Assembly (NCBI GenBank): GCA_021734595.1
Contig: JAIPIO010000161.1
Span: 1-9,157 of the forward strand
Direction of reading: 5' to 3'
From: Kiritimatiellales bacterium
GTDB taxonomy: Bacteria > Verrucomicrobiota > Kiritimatiellia > Kiritimatiellales > Pontiellaceae
Length of the DNA stretch: 9,157 bases
The notes under the pieces are model-generated. The model worked only from the letters and a program-made list of their open reading frames with translations, made no database searches and was not told the DNA's origin. The position numbers and the translations under genes are program-made. Below are positions 1 to 6,555 of this stretch, piece after piece. Positions within the stretch are counted from its first letter, which is position 1. The number at the start of each line of letters is the position of its first letter.

Positions 1-1
1 G

Positions 2-1840
2 ACCCGCACCCTGATTTATCGCTTGGCCTATCTGGCCATGGAGAAAAACGTGCATCCGTGGGAAGTGCTGCTGCTGACCTTTACCAACAAGGCGGCCAAG
101 GAGATGCTGACGCGCGCCGAGGTGCTGGTGCAGCGGCGGTTCAACAGCGGCTATAGCGGCACCTTCCACTCGTTCGCCAACCGCTTGCTGCGTTCACATG
201 CCGATGTGGTGGGATTCGGGAAGGACTACACCATCCTCGATGCGGACGATGCCAAGAAGCTGGTGCGCTCCTGTGCCGATGATTTGGATATCGAGAAGAA
301 GCATTTCCCGAAGCCGGAGGTGCTGCTGAGCCTGTTCGGTGTCGTCAGCGGACGCATGGGGGATCTTGCCGCCGCGGTGAATGAGCGGTTCGAGTTTACT
401 GAAGTCAATGGCGATGAGGTGCTGAAGGTTCATGCCCGATATCAGGAACGCAAGAAAAGCCAGAACGCAATGGACTTCGACGATCTCCTCATCTACGCGC
501 TCCGGCTGTTGAAGAAACATGAGAGAATCCGCGCGTTCTATCAGGACGAATTCAAGTATGTGCTGGTCGATGAGTATCAGGACACCAACGCCATCCAGGC
601 CGAGCTCGTACACCTGCTGGTTAAATCCCACGGCAATATCATGGTGGTGGGCGACGACTTCCAGAGCATCTATTCCTGGCGTGGCGCGGATTTTCGCAAC
701 TTCCTTGATTTCGAAAAATTCTATCCCGACGCCAAAACCTTCAAATTGCAGATCAACTACCGCAGCACGCCCGAAATCCTCGAAGTGGCCAACGAGGTGA
801 TCGCCGGCAACCCCGACCAGTTCCAGAAGGAGTTGCAGGCCGTGCGCGAAAGCGGAGCCATGCCGCAGCTGGCCAAGGTGCGCGACGGCTCGGCGCAGGC
901 ACGCTACGTCATCGAACGCGCCCGCGAACTCAACCGCAAGGGAACGCCGTTCTCCGAAATCTGCGTGCTGTATCGTTCGCACTTCCACGCCATGGAACTC
1001 CAGATGGAACTGGCGCGTGAACAGATGCCCTATGTGGTCACCTCCGGGGTCCGTTTCTTCGAGCAGGCGCACGTAAAGGATGTCTGTACCGTGCTGCGGT
1101 TGCTGGTCAATCCAGCCGACGAGCTGGCCTTTACCCGCCTCGTTGAACTCTTTCCAAAGGTTGGGAAAAAGACGTCGATCAAAATTTTCCGCAAGTTCGG
1201 CGGACGCGTAAACCTCCAGCGTCCGGAAACCCACGAGAAGTTGATGGAGATGCTGCCGGCCGCCGCGCGCGATGAATGGGAGAAGGTAAAACCGGTCTTC
1301 CTCGCCTACCGCGAAGAGAAACAGCAAAACGATCCCGACGAAGTAATCCATCGGTTTAAGAAGGCCTTCTACAACGAATACATGGTCGAAAACTTCGACA
1401 ACCATAAATATCGTACAGAAGACCTCGATGGCCTGATCGACTTTACCATTAAGTTCGAGTCCACCGAAGCATTCCTCTCTGAAATAGCCCTGCTCACCAA
1501 CCTTGACGCCGAAGGCGGCTCTGCGCCATCCGACGAGGAACCCCGGGATTCGCTTCGCCTGTCCACGGTGCATCAGGCCAAAGGGCTCGAATGGAAAGCC
1601 GTTTTTGTGCTCTTCATGTGCGAAGACATGTTCCCCAGCAAGAAAGCGATCGAGGACACCGGCGACGCCGAAGAGCGGCGGCTTTTTTACGTCGCCGTCA
1701 CGCGTGCCAAGGACGAGCTGTTACTCTGCTGCCCCCTAGTGCGCCGCCAGCGCGACGGCGGCATGATCTTCCTCGATCCCTCCCGTTTCATCGAAGAAAT
1801 TCCGGATGACCTCCTTCAATCCGACGGCGGATTCTTATAA
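2..1840 (+). CDS. UvrD/Rep-family ATP-dependent DNA helicase (5' end cut by window)
   Basis: Superfamily 1A 3'-5' DNA helicase, a motor used in repair or replication restart. The frame is open from base 2, and the residues before the first candidate start (TTG at 23) read TRTLIYRLAYL, which normally follows the Walker A lysine, so the Q motif and Walker A lie outside the window. Visible motifs in order, counted from codon 23: Ia LLLTFTNKAAKEM (16-28), Ib SGTFHSFANRLLR (45-57), Walker B LVDEYQDTN (181-189), III VVGDDFQSIYSWRGAD (208-223), IV INYRST, V STVHQAKGLEW (near base 1560) and VI RRLFYVAVTRAKDE (near 1676). All key residues are intact. The protein ends about 30 residues after motif VI, so it lacks the C-terminal Tudor-like tail of PcrA/UvrD and is closer to Rep in length (roughly 640-650 aa if about 40 residues are missing). 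UvrD, PcrA and Rep cannot be separated here. Confidence 0.95.
   Translation, partial: TRTLIYRLAYLAMEKNVHPWEVLLLTFTNKAAKEMLTRAEVLVQRRFNSGYSGTFHSFANRLLRSHADVVGFGKDYTILDADDAKKLVRSCADDLDIEKKHFPKPEVLLSLFGVVSGRMGDLAAAVNERFEFTEVNGDEVLKVHARYQERKKSQNAMDFDDLLIYALRLLKKHERIRAFYQDEFKYVLVDEYQDTNAIQAELVHLLVKSHGNIMVVGDDFQSIYSWRGADFRNFLDFEKFYPDAKTFKLQINYRSTPEILEVANEVIAGNPDQFQKELQAVRESGAMPQLAKVRDGSAQARYVIERARELNRKGTPFSEICVLYRSHFHAMELQMELAREQMPYVVTSGVRFFEQAHVKDVCTVLRLLVNPADELAFTRLVELFPKVGKKTSIKIFRKFGGRVNLQRPETHEKLMEMLPAAARDEWEKVKPVFLAYREEKQQNDPDEVIHRFKKAFYNEYMVENFDNHKYRTEDLDGLIDFTIKFESTEAFLSEIALLTNLDAEGGSAPSDEEPRDSLRLSTVHQAKGLEWKAVFVLFMCEDMFPSKKAIEDTGDAEERRLFYVAVTRAKDELLLCCPLVRRQRDGGMIFLDPSRFIEEIPDDLLQSDGGFL
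983..997. repeat. TTCCA-N5-TGGAA palindrome copy 1 (in helicase)
   Basis: Exact copy TTCCACGCCATGGAA inside the helicase gene, read as F-H-A-M-E. It lies in a region that aligns normally with the helicase family, so this copy alone could be chance. It is listed because the same 10 fixed bases recur five more times in the window. Confidence 0.5.
1151..1168. repeat. Degenerate copy of the TTCCA/TGGAA palindrome (in helicase)
   Basis: TTTCCAAAGGTTGGGAAA is a near-palindrome with one extra base relative to the exact copies. It is read as F-P-K-V-G-K, closely resembling the peptides V-P-T-I-G-K in PrmA and L-P-P-I-G-K in the downstream EEP protein, which come from exact copies in the same phase. 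Confidence 0.4.
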
Positions 1841-1935
1841 GGTAGGGATGCATCGCTCGGGGTGTCCGCACGCACAGACGGATCCGTCTGGCGGGCTATT
1901 CCTCCGTGCGGCTCGCTCGGCGATCGATCCCTACC
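1841..1935. repeat. 95-bp palindromic intergenic element between convergent genes (REP/MITE-like or bidirectional terminator)
   Basis: The element begins on the base after the helicase stop codon and ends four bases inside the last codons of the opposite gene. Outer arms GGTAGGGAT (1841-1849) and ATCCCTACC (1927-1935) are perfect complements, followed inward by ATCGC (1852-1856)/GCGAT, then CCGCACG (1866-1872)/CGTGCGG (1905-1911). The centre is a perfect 16-bp palindrome CAGACGGATCCGTCTG (1875-1890). CGCTCGG also occurs as a direct repeat (1854-1860 and 1914-1920). There is no U-run on either side, so it is not a classic intrinsic terminator, although the fold could stop or protect both converging transcripts. 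The layout suggests a dispersed repeat family; I infer this and cannot check copy number. Confidence 0.7.
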
Positions 1936-2890
1936 GAATTGAAAAGTCGACGATCACCGGGAAGTGGTCGGAGCCAACGTTTGATCCGACAGCCCGGTTA
2001 TGAATCAGGATTTTGGGCGAGTGGAGCACATGGTCGATCGGAATGCGCAGGAAGCGGTTGCCGCTTGGCCAGCTGGGCTGGAACCCAAACCCCTTCATGC
2101 TGTTCTTCAGGCCGGAATCGCGCACCAACCTGGTGAAGTGCGCCGACCAGGGCGATGCGTTGAGATCGCCGATCAGCAGCACCGGATGCTTGCGCGTTTT
2201 TACAAGCGCTGGAAGTTTGGCGAGCTGGTTGTTCCGATGCCTGGAATAGGTTTTTCCAATGGGTGGAAGCGGATGGGTTCCAATAACTGAAAGCTCGCCC
2301 TGCGGAAAATGGACGTCGGCCATGATTGAAGGAACATCGGCACTGCCGATATAAATCACATTGCCGTGTGAAAGCGGATATTTGCTCAGCAGCATGATTC
2401 CAAAGCATCCATCCTGGGCCTCGGCAATACGGTGGGGATAGTTTGTTCCCAGCACGGCCAGCTCGCTTTCCCATTTCGGCGTCACTTCCTCGAAAAGTAG
2501 GATGTCGGGGTTGGCCTTCGCCACGGCTTCAAGTACCTGCTCCGTATTTCCGTTCGCGGCGTTGATGTTCATCAGCATGGCGCGCGCAGTCCCGCCGGTG
2601 GGCGGGGCGGGCTTGCCAAAATAGAGGGGGAGCACAAAGGCGTAGTTGAGGCAGGCCACCATGACCAACGCGATCGCGCGCTTGTGTTGCCGCCTCCACA
2701 AGGCGATCCCTATCAAAATCAGGCAGAGCTGGAAATACTGTACCCGGAAGTGCGAAAACAAATCCAGCGCCCAATGCAACCGGCCAAGAAACCCCAGTAT
2801 GGTGGCGACCGAAATGCCAATGCCCAGTATTTCCAAAACACCGGTGAGCTGTGACCGGATGTTCCGTTTGTTTTTGCGCTTTTCCTTCAT
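1931..2890 (-). CDS. Membrane-anchored endonuclease/exonuclease/phosphatase (EEP) family protein, YafD-like
   Basis: 319 aa. The N-terminus is strongly basic (MKEKRKNKRN), followed by three hydrophobic segments at about 17-37, 43-64 and 72-91, then an EEP-fold catalytic domain from about 103 to the end. Catalytic signatures are present in order: N108/N110 (LMNIN), the metal-binding Glu in LLFEEV (E134/E135), H206 (IGTHPLPP), D242/N244 (LIGDLNASPWS), D286-H287 (IPIDHVLH) and D308-H309 (GSDHFPVIVDF). The enzyme should therefore be an active metal-dependent phosphodiesterase or phosphatase; nucleic acid, phospholipid and inositol phosphate substrates all occur in the superfamily and cannot be told apart here. 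The predicted topology puts three membrane helices before the domain, which likely faces outside if the basic end is cytoplasmic. It starts 3 nt after the flavoprotein stop, last gene of the operon. Confidence 0.9.
   Translation of the reverse strand: MKEKRKNKRNIRSQLTGVLEILGIGISVATILGFLGRLHWALDLFSHFRVQYFQLCLILIGIALWRRQHKRAIALVMVACLNYAFVLPLYFGKPAPPTGGTARAMLMNINAANGNTEQVLEAVAKANPDILLFEEVTPKWESELAVLGTNYPHRIAEAQDGCFGIMLLSKYPLSHGNVIYIGSADVPSIMADVHFPQGELSVIGTHPLPPIGKTYSRHRNNQLAKLPALVKTRKHPVLLIGDLNASPWSAHFTRLVRDSGLKNSMKGFGFQPSWPSGNRFLRIPIDHVLHSPKILIHNRAVGSNVGSDHFPVIVDFSIR
2254..2268. repeat. TTCCA-N5-TGGAA palindrome copy 2 (in EEP gene)
   Basis: Exact copy TTCCAATGGGTGGAA within a T-rich flank. 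On the coding strand it encodes L-P-P-I-G-K (about residues 208-213), immediately after the catalytic His206 strand, in the loop of the EEP domain. Confidence 0.6.
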
Positions 2891-2893
2891 GGA

Positions 2894-4120
2894 TTATCCA
2901 ATGGCATTACGCCCTGCCAGATGGCCGCTGGCAAAGGCCCAGTGCAGGTTGAACCCGCCGCAGGGTCCATCGAGGTTGAGTACTTCACCCGCCAGAAAAA
3001 GACCCGGCAGGCAGCGGCTTTCCAGCGTGTCGGGGTTGATCTCTTTCAACGAAACGCCCCCGCGGGTGACCATCGCTTTATTGAATCCTTCGGTCGCGCA
3101 AACAGTCAGAATGCAGTTGCGCATCTGTTCGGTGAGCGCTTCCGCTTTTTTCGGCGGCAGTTGCGAGGCCGGGGTGTCGGGATCGACCCCGCAGCATTCG
3201 CACAGGGCTTTTGCCATCGAACCCGTAAGCCACGGCGAGAGCGCGTTCGCCACGGTTTTATTGCCACCGCGGCTCTGCCACTGCTCGATCCTCGGCGTTC
3301 CGGCGGTAAAGTCCAGCATGACCGGAACCGTTTCATGTTTCTTCAGCGCTTCGGAGATATCGCTGGAGCTGTTGAGCACCACCGGACCGCTCAGCCCCTG
3401 ATGGGTAAAAAGCAGATCGCCGGTTTTTCCCGCCTTTGGAAAACCCTTCAGCCCGACGCGCAGGCGGACATTGCGGAGCGCGATTCCGGTGAGGGATTTG
3501 GGCCAGCTCTCCTTTATGACCAGCGGCACATCCGCCGGCAGCGGCTCGATAATCGTGTGTCCTGCGCGATGCGCCAGCCCGTATCCGCTGGATGACCCGC
3601 CGAGCGCCGGGTAGCCCTTTCCGCCGGTCGCCAACAGCACGGCTGCCGCAGGGTAGATCCGGTCGCCGGATTTAACTGCGCCGACCTTTCCGCTCTCTCT
3701 TTGAATGGCCGAAACTTCGGCATCGGTTTGAATTACGACCTTCAACCGGGCGCACTCCTTCAGCAGCGCTTCAAGCACAAAGCGGGAGCCGTCGCCCTTG
3801 GCGAAAACATGCAGGCCGTCTTCGCAGGCGGTTTCCACACCCAACTTGCGGAAAAATTGCTGCAACCCGCTGGAATCCATTATGCGCAGCGCCGGCTGCA
3901 TGAAGCGGCCCTGCCGCCCGAAGGCTTCCATGAATTTTTCGGGAGGGAGCGTGTTGCAGAGGTTGCAGTTTCCGCCGCCCGAGGCCAGCAGTTTAAGGCC
4001 GGACTGCGGCATCCGCTCAAAAACAATAACGGAGGCACCTCGCCGGGCGGCGGCGATGGCGCCCGTCAGCCCGGCGGGGCCGGACCCGATCACCACCAGA
4101 TCATACGTCGAGTTGTTCAT
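2894..4120 (-). CDS. NAD(P)/FAD-dependent oxidoreductase of the HI0933/BaiN (aminoacetone oxidase-like) family
   Basis: 408 aa, the usual length for this flavoprotein family. The FAD-binding Rossmann motif is at the N-terminus (VVIGSGPAG, residues 9-17), followed by the family signature GLKLLASGGGNCNL (41-54), the middle ATGGKGYPALGGSSSGYG and the C-terminal FAD motif LAGEVLNLDGPCGGFNLHWA. It is a cytosolic redox enzyme. Known members differ in activity (bile acid 3-dehydro reductase in BaiN, aminoacetone oxidase in others), so the substrate is unknown. An upstream ATG at 4144 would add eight residues, but the ATG at 4120 is preferred: it gives six residues before the first beta strand and overlaps the prmA stop as ATGA (4120-4117), the classic form of translational coupling. 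Its stop is 3 nt before the EEP start. I see no missing key residue. Confidence 0.9.
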   Translation of the reverse strand: MNNSTYDLVVIGSGPAGLTGAIAAARRGASVIVFERMPQSGLKLLASGGGNCNLCNTLPPEKFMEAFGRQGRFMQPALRIMDSSGLQQFFRKLGVETACEDGLHVFAKGDGSRFVLEALLKECARLKVVIQTDAEVSAIQRESGKVGAVKSGDRIYPAAAVLLATGGKGYPALGGSSSGYGLAHRAGHTIIEPLPADVPLVIKESWPKSLTGIALRNVRLRVGLKGFPKAGKTGDLLFTHQGLSGPVVLNSSSDISEALKKHETVPVMLDFTAGTPRIEQWQSRGGNKTVANALSPWLTGSMAKALCECCGVDPDTPASQLPPKKAEALTEQMRNCILTVCATEGFNKAMVTRGGVSLKEINPDTLESRCLPGLFLAGEVLNLDGPCGGFNLHWAFASGHLAGRNAIG

Positions 4121-4974
4121 ACGCCGATCACCACTCCCGCCCATTGCCCGTTGCCGTCACGGGCGATCTCTTTGCCCCCGAGTTGCACAAAGGTATCGGC
4201 CACGCCATCGGCTTCAACCTCCCGGATGCCGCTGAGAATAATCCGTTTCTTCGCGGCGCGTATAATCAACGGCGCGGCCTCGATCAATACCGAAGTAAGA
4301 ATGTTGGCGCAGACCACATCTGCGGGTTCCTTGAGCCAGCTCGGATCCAGTACGTCGGCTTGGAAAAAGTTAATCCGGTTCTCGACGTCGTTACGCTGCG
4401 CATTTTCCAGACACTGCGTAACGCAGACGGGATCGTAGTCGAAGGCGTCGACCTGCGAGATGCCGAGTTTGATGGCGGCGATGGCGAGGATGCCGCTGCC
4501 GGTTCCGGCGTCGATCATGGAACCGACTTCCAGGCATTGGAAACTTTCTTCCAATGCCTGGAGACAGAAGCGGGTGGTAAAGTGTCCGCCGGTGCCGAAA
4601 CTCAGGCCGGGGTTGATGATAATGTCTTTTTTTCCAATGGTTGGAACTTTTTCCCATTCGGGAATGATTCTGAAGCCGCCGATTTCCAAGGTGTGGAAAT
4701 GGTGCCGCCAAAAGGTGGTCCAGTCCTGTTCCCGATATTCGCTTACCTCCGCATATTTTATCGGGAATCCTTCGGGAAGCACCTTGCGCGCAATCTCCGC
4801 TTCGAGCGCCGAGTCGAAGTAGATTTCCAGCAGGGCCTCCGTTGCGTACGGCTTCGTGACCTCCACCGGTTCCTTGCCCAGCGCTTCGCGCACCCAGTCG
4901 CAGACTGTTTCCGCATCCTGCGTGGCGACCAACAGGTTCAGTTTCCCGCCATTGTTTATATTATCTTCCGTCAT
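4117..4974 (-). CDS. prmA: Ribosomal protein L11 methyltransferase PrmA
   Basis: 285 aa, near the family's usual 290-300. It uses S-adenosylmethionine to trimethylate ribosomal protein L11 in the cytosol. The N-terminal substrate-recognition domain (about 1-75) is followed by the family block NPGLSFGTGGHFTT (121-134), the SAM-binding motif IDAGTGSGILAIAA (154-167), the acidic strand DYDP (179-182) and the motif ANIL (223-226). The first block deviates from the common DPGLAFGTGTHPTT, with Gly for Thr and Phe for Pro, so substrate handling may differ slightly. Four palindromic 15-mers (three exact, one with a single mismatch) lie within residues 92-149 and seem to have shaped loops there, including about two extra residues before the SAM motif. 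It begins 3 nt after the radical SAM stop and ends in an ATGA overlap with the flavoprotein gene. Confidence 0.93.
   Translation of the reverse strand: MTEDNINNGGKLNLLVATQDAETVCDWVREALGKEPVEVTKPYATEALLEIYFDSALEAEIARKVLPEGFPIKYAEVSEYREQDWTTFWRHHFHTLEIGGFRIIPEWEKVPTIGKKDIIINPGLSFGTGGHFTTRFCLQALEESFQCLEVGSMIDAGTGSGILAIAAIKLGISQVDAFDYDPVCVTQCLENAQRNDVENRINFFQADVLDPSWLKEPADVVCANILTSVLIEAAPLIIRAAKKRIILSGIREVEADGVADTFVQLGGKEIARDGNGQWAGVVIGV
4528..4563. repeat. Paired TTCCA-N5-TGGAA palindromes forming a 14-bp inverted repeat (in prmA)
   Basis: An exact copy at 4528-4542 (TTCCAGGCATTGGAA) is followed six bases later by a copy with one mismatch at 4549-4563 (TTCCAATGCCTGGAG). The two are inverted relative to each other: TCCAGGCATTGGAA (4529-4542) is a perfect 14-bp complement of TTCCAATGCCTGGA (4549-4562). 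The prmA mRNA can fold this into a strong hairpin with a 6-nt loop. It encodes L-Q-A-L-E and F-Q-C-L-E just before the SAM-binding strand. Confidence 0.75.
4632..4646. repeat. TTCCA-N5-TGGAA palindrome copy (in prmA)
   Basis: Exact copy TTCCAATGGTTGGAA flanked by T runs. The symmetric part extends to TTCCAA-TGG-TTGGAA. The coding strand reads V-P-T-I-G-K (residues 110-115), in the loop before NPGLSFGTG. Confidence 0.7.
4684..4698. repeat. TTCCA-N5-TGGAA palindrome copy (in prmA)
   Basis: Exact copy TTCCAAGGTGTGGAA, extended by one more pair (T before, A after). The coding strand reads F-H-T-L-E (residues 93-97), the same reading phase as the copy in the helicase gene (F-H-A-M-E). Confidence 0.65.
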
Positions 4975-4977
4975 GTG

Positions 4978-6555
4978 CTAATCCTTTTGATGCCGGGCCT
5001 GCCGCGGGAGCTGCCCGGGTATAGAGGGGCCCCCATTCGGTATTTTTTCCAGACCGAATTTTTTTGCGAAGGCAGGGCGCCCGGGGCGGTTGTACTGCTG
5101 ATAGTCGTCCCAGATCGTTTTTGCGCCGGTTTTTTCATCCAGCCCTTTTTCCTGCGTCAAAAATTCAAACAGGAATTGCGCCAGCCGGGGCAGGGCAATA
5201 TTACCGGTGGTTCCGGCGACCCGGTAAAGCCAGTCGCTCCATTGCATGAACGCCGCGAACGGGGAGGGGGCGTCCTGCCAGATCAGCGGGGCGGATGAAA
5301 TAAAGTTCCCGTTGTTTACCGTCAGGTTCCAGAAACGCGCGAACCGTTGGAGGCGCTGCATCTCCCCGAACGGAATCAAACTGTTCTGTAGGATTTCGTA
5401 GGGCGCGTGCGGGCTGTAGACCATTTTCCAATCCTTGGAATGCCGGTCGATCGGCGCGCCGCGCAGCCGCTTCAGGATTCCGAGCTGGATCTCCTGCGGG
5501 TTGAGCGCCAACAGGCGATTGAAGCCGGATTCAAAGCTTTCAAGCGATTCTCCGGGCAGCCCGGCAATGAGATCGGAGTGGATATGCACGCCGGTCTCTT
5601 CGCGCAGGCGCCGCATGTTGGCTTCGATCTTTCCGATATCCAGCGGCCGTTGTACGCGGTGCGCCACTTCTTCGTTAAAGGTCTGGATGCCGATCTCAAA
5701 CTGGAGCATGCCGACTGGACACTCCTTGACGGCGTCCATCAGTTCGTTGGGCAGACGGTCGGGAATCATCTCAAAATGGAGCATCATGCCGGGCTGATAC
5801 CGCTCGCGGAAAAAATACAGAATTTCCAGCGCAAAGGGGATGTCGATATTGAAGGTGCGGTCGACAAACTTGAAAGTGCGTGCGCCGCGGTCGATCAGGT
5901 CGGAAAAAGCTCGAAGAATGTTTTCCATCGGAAAATATCGTACTTCGGGATCGAGCGACGACATGCAGTATTCACACCGGAACGGGCAGCCGCGCGACGC
6001 CTCGACGTAGATCGCACGATGGGCGATATCCTCGTCCGTGTAGAGGTCGTACGGCAGCTCGATCTCCGCCACGTCCACCGGTTTTGCGTGGAGAGTTTTT
6101 TTGCCATGGAGGCACGGAGACATGGAGATTTCCTTTTCCGCACTCTGTGCCTCCGTGTCTCCGTGGTAGAGAAGCTTTTTACACAGTTTAGAGAACTCTA
6201 CTTCTCCTTCGCCGCAGATCACGTGGTCGGCGTATTGGTAGATTTCCTGTTCTTCGGTTTCGTGGCTGATTTCGGGGCCGCCGAGAACAATCTTTGTTTC
6301 GGGACTAATGCGTTTGATCAGGGCGGCGACCTTGGTGGCGAGCTCGATGTTCCAGATGTAGCAGCCGATGCCAACGATTCGCGGGTTGGTTGCCAGGATT
6401 TTTTCGGCCGCAACGCGTGGTTGAACGGAAAGGTCGAATTCCTGCAGTTCGGCATGGTCCGCCAGCTCGCCGAGGTTGGCCATTAGGCAGCGCAGACCGA
6501 AGGCGGTGTGCGCGTAGCGGGCGTTAAAGGTCGTTAGAACGATGTCAGTCATCAT
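4978..6555 (-). CDS. B12-binding-domain radical SAM protein with DUF4080-like C-terminus
   Basis: 525 aa from the ATG at 6555 (a second ATG follows at 6552). Longer N-terminal readings are rejected because they would run through the aldolase gene. Residues 1-120 form a cobalamin-binding-like Rossmann domain (VGIGCYIWNIE 61-71, LGGPEISHE 91-99, CGEGE 114-118). The radical SAM domain follows, with the 4Fe-4S ligands C190, C194, C197 (CPFRCEYC) and typical later motifs such as MLQFEIGIQTFN and SDLIAGLPGES. The C-terminal third, with SPHAPYEIL, matches the DUF4080 type as I remember it. The reaction is unknown; relatives often methylate or rearrange unactivated carbons. Residues 130-151, between the two domains, come from an inserted palindromic repeat. 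The gene overlaps the aldolase end by 8-11 nt, which suggests translational coupling, and no Shine-Dalgarno is evident. Confidence 0.92.
   Translation of the reverse strand: MMTDIVLTTFNARYAHTAFGLRCLMANLGELADHAELQEFDLSVQPRVAAEKILATNPRIVGIGCYIWNIELATKVAALIKRISPETKIVLGGPEISHETEEQEIYQYADHVICGEGEVEFSKLCKKLLYHGDTEAQSAEKEISMSPCLHGKKTLHAKPVDVAEIELPYDLYTDEDIAHRAIYVEASRGCPFRCEYCMSSLDPEVRYFPMENILRAFSDLIDRGARTFKFVDRTFNIDIPFALEILYFFRERYQPGMMLHFEMIPDRLPNELMDAVKECPVGMLQFEIGIQTFNEEVAHRVQRPLDIGKIEANMRRLREETGVHIHSDLIAGLPGESLESFESGFNRLLALNPQEIQLGILKRLRGAPIDRHSKDWKMVYSPHAPYEILQNSLIPFGEMQRLQRFARFWNLTVNNGNFISSAPLIWQDAPSPFAAFMQWSDWLYRVAGTTGNIALPRLAQFLFEFLTQEKGLDEKTGAKTIWDDYQQYNRPGRPAFAKKFGLEKIPNGGPSIPGQLPRQARHQKD
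4982..4987 (-). promoter_or_regulatory. Shine-Dalgarno of prmA
   Basis: On the minus strand AAAGGA stands 7 nt before the prmA ATG. It lies inside the last codons of the radical SAM gene, so ribosomes can start prmA directly or by coupling. It supports 4974 as the start. Confidence 0.7.
5426..5440. repeat. TTCCA-N5-TGGAA palindrome copy (in radical SAM gene)
   Basis: Exact copy TTCCAATCCTTGGAA, symmetric over TTCCAA/TTGGAA. On the coding strand it falls in the third possible phase and reads H-S-K-D-W-K (residues 372-377), in the C-terminal domain. Confidence 0.65.
6104..6166. repeat. In-frame palindromic repeat built of CACGGAG-like units, inside the radical SAM gene
   Basis: Left arm 6104-6128 starts CCATGGAGGCACGGAGACA. 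The reverse complement of 6142-6166 starts CCACGGAGACACGGAGGCA. Over 25 positions 19 agree, and five of the six differences are transitions. A 13-nt spacer (6129-6141) lies between. Within each arm a heptamer-like unit (CACGGAG, GACACGGAG) is repeated in tandem. On the coding strand the element supplies residues 130-151 with no frameshift, exactly between the cobalamin-binding and radical SAM domains. I recall similar CACGGAG-type tandem units as intergenic repeats in several bacterial phyla, but could not check. Confidence 0.75.

Noticed and set aside
194..1573. Long open frame (459 codons) on the minus strand opposite the helicase gene
   Set aside because: It lies wholly antisense to a helicase with all conserved motifs, shows no recognisable domain, and is typical of codon-bias shadows in GC-rich DNA.
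4121..4144. Upstream start for the flavoprotein at 4144
   Set aside because: It adds eight residues not expected before the first FAD-binding strand, and the ATGA overlap at 4117-4120 favours the downstream start.
4144..5298. Open plus-strand frame of 384 codons across prmA and the end of the radical SAM gene
   Set aside because: It is antisense to two well-supported genes, and its peptide has no family features.
5921..5935. TTTTCC-ATC-GGAAAA inverted repeat in the radical SAM gene
   Set aside because: Its spacing and outer bases do not fit the TTCCA-N5-TGGAA family, and 6-bp arms are easily chance.
5407..6486. Open plus-strand frame of 359 codons opposite the radical SAM gene
   Set aside because: Antisense to an intact radical SAM protein with its CxxxCxxC motif; no domain seen.
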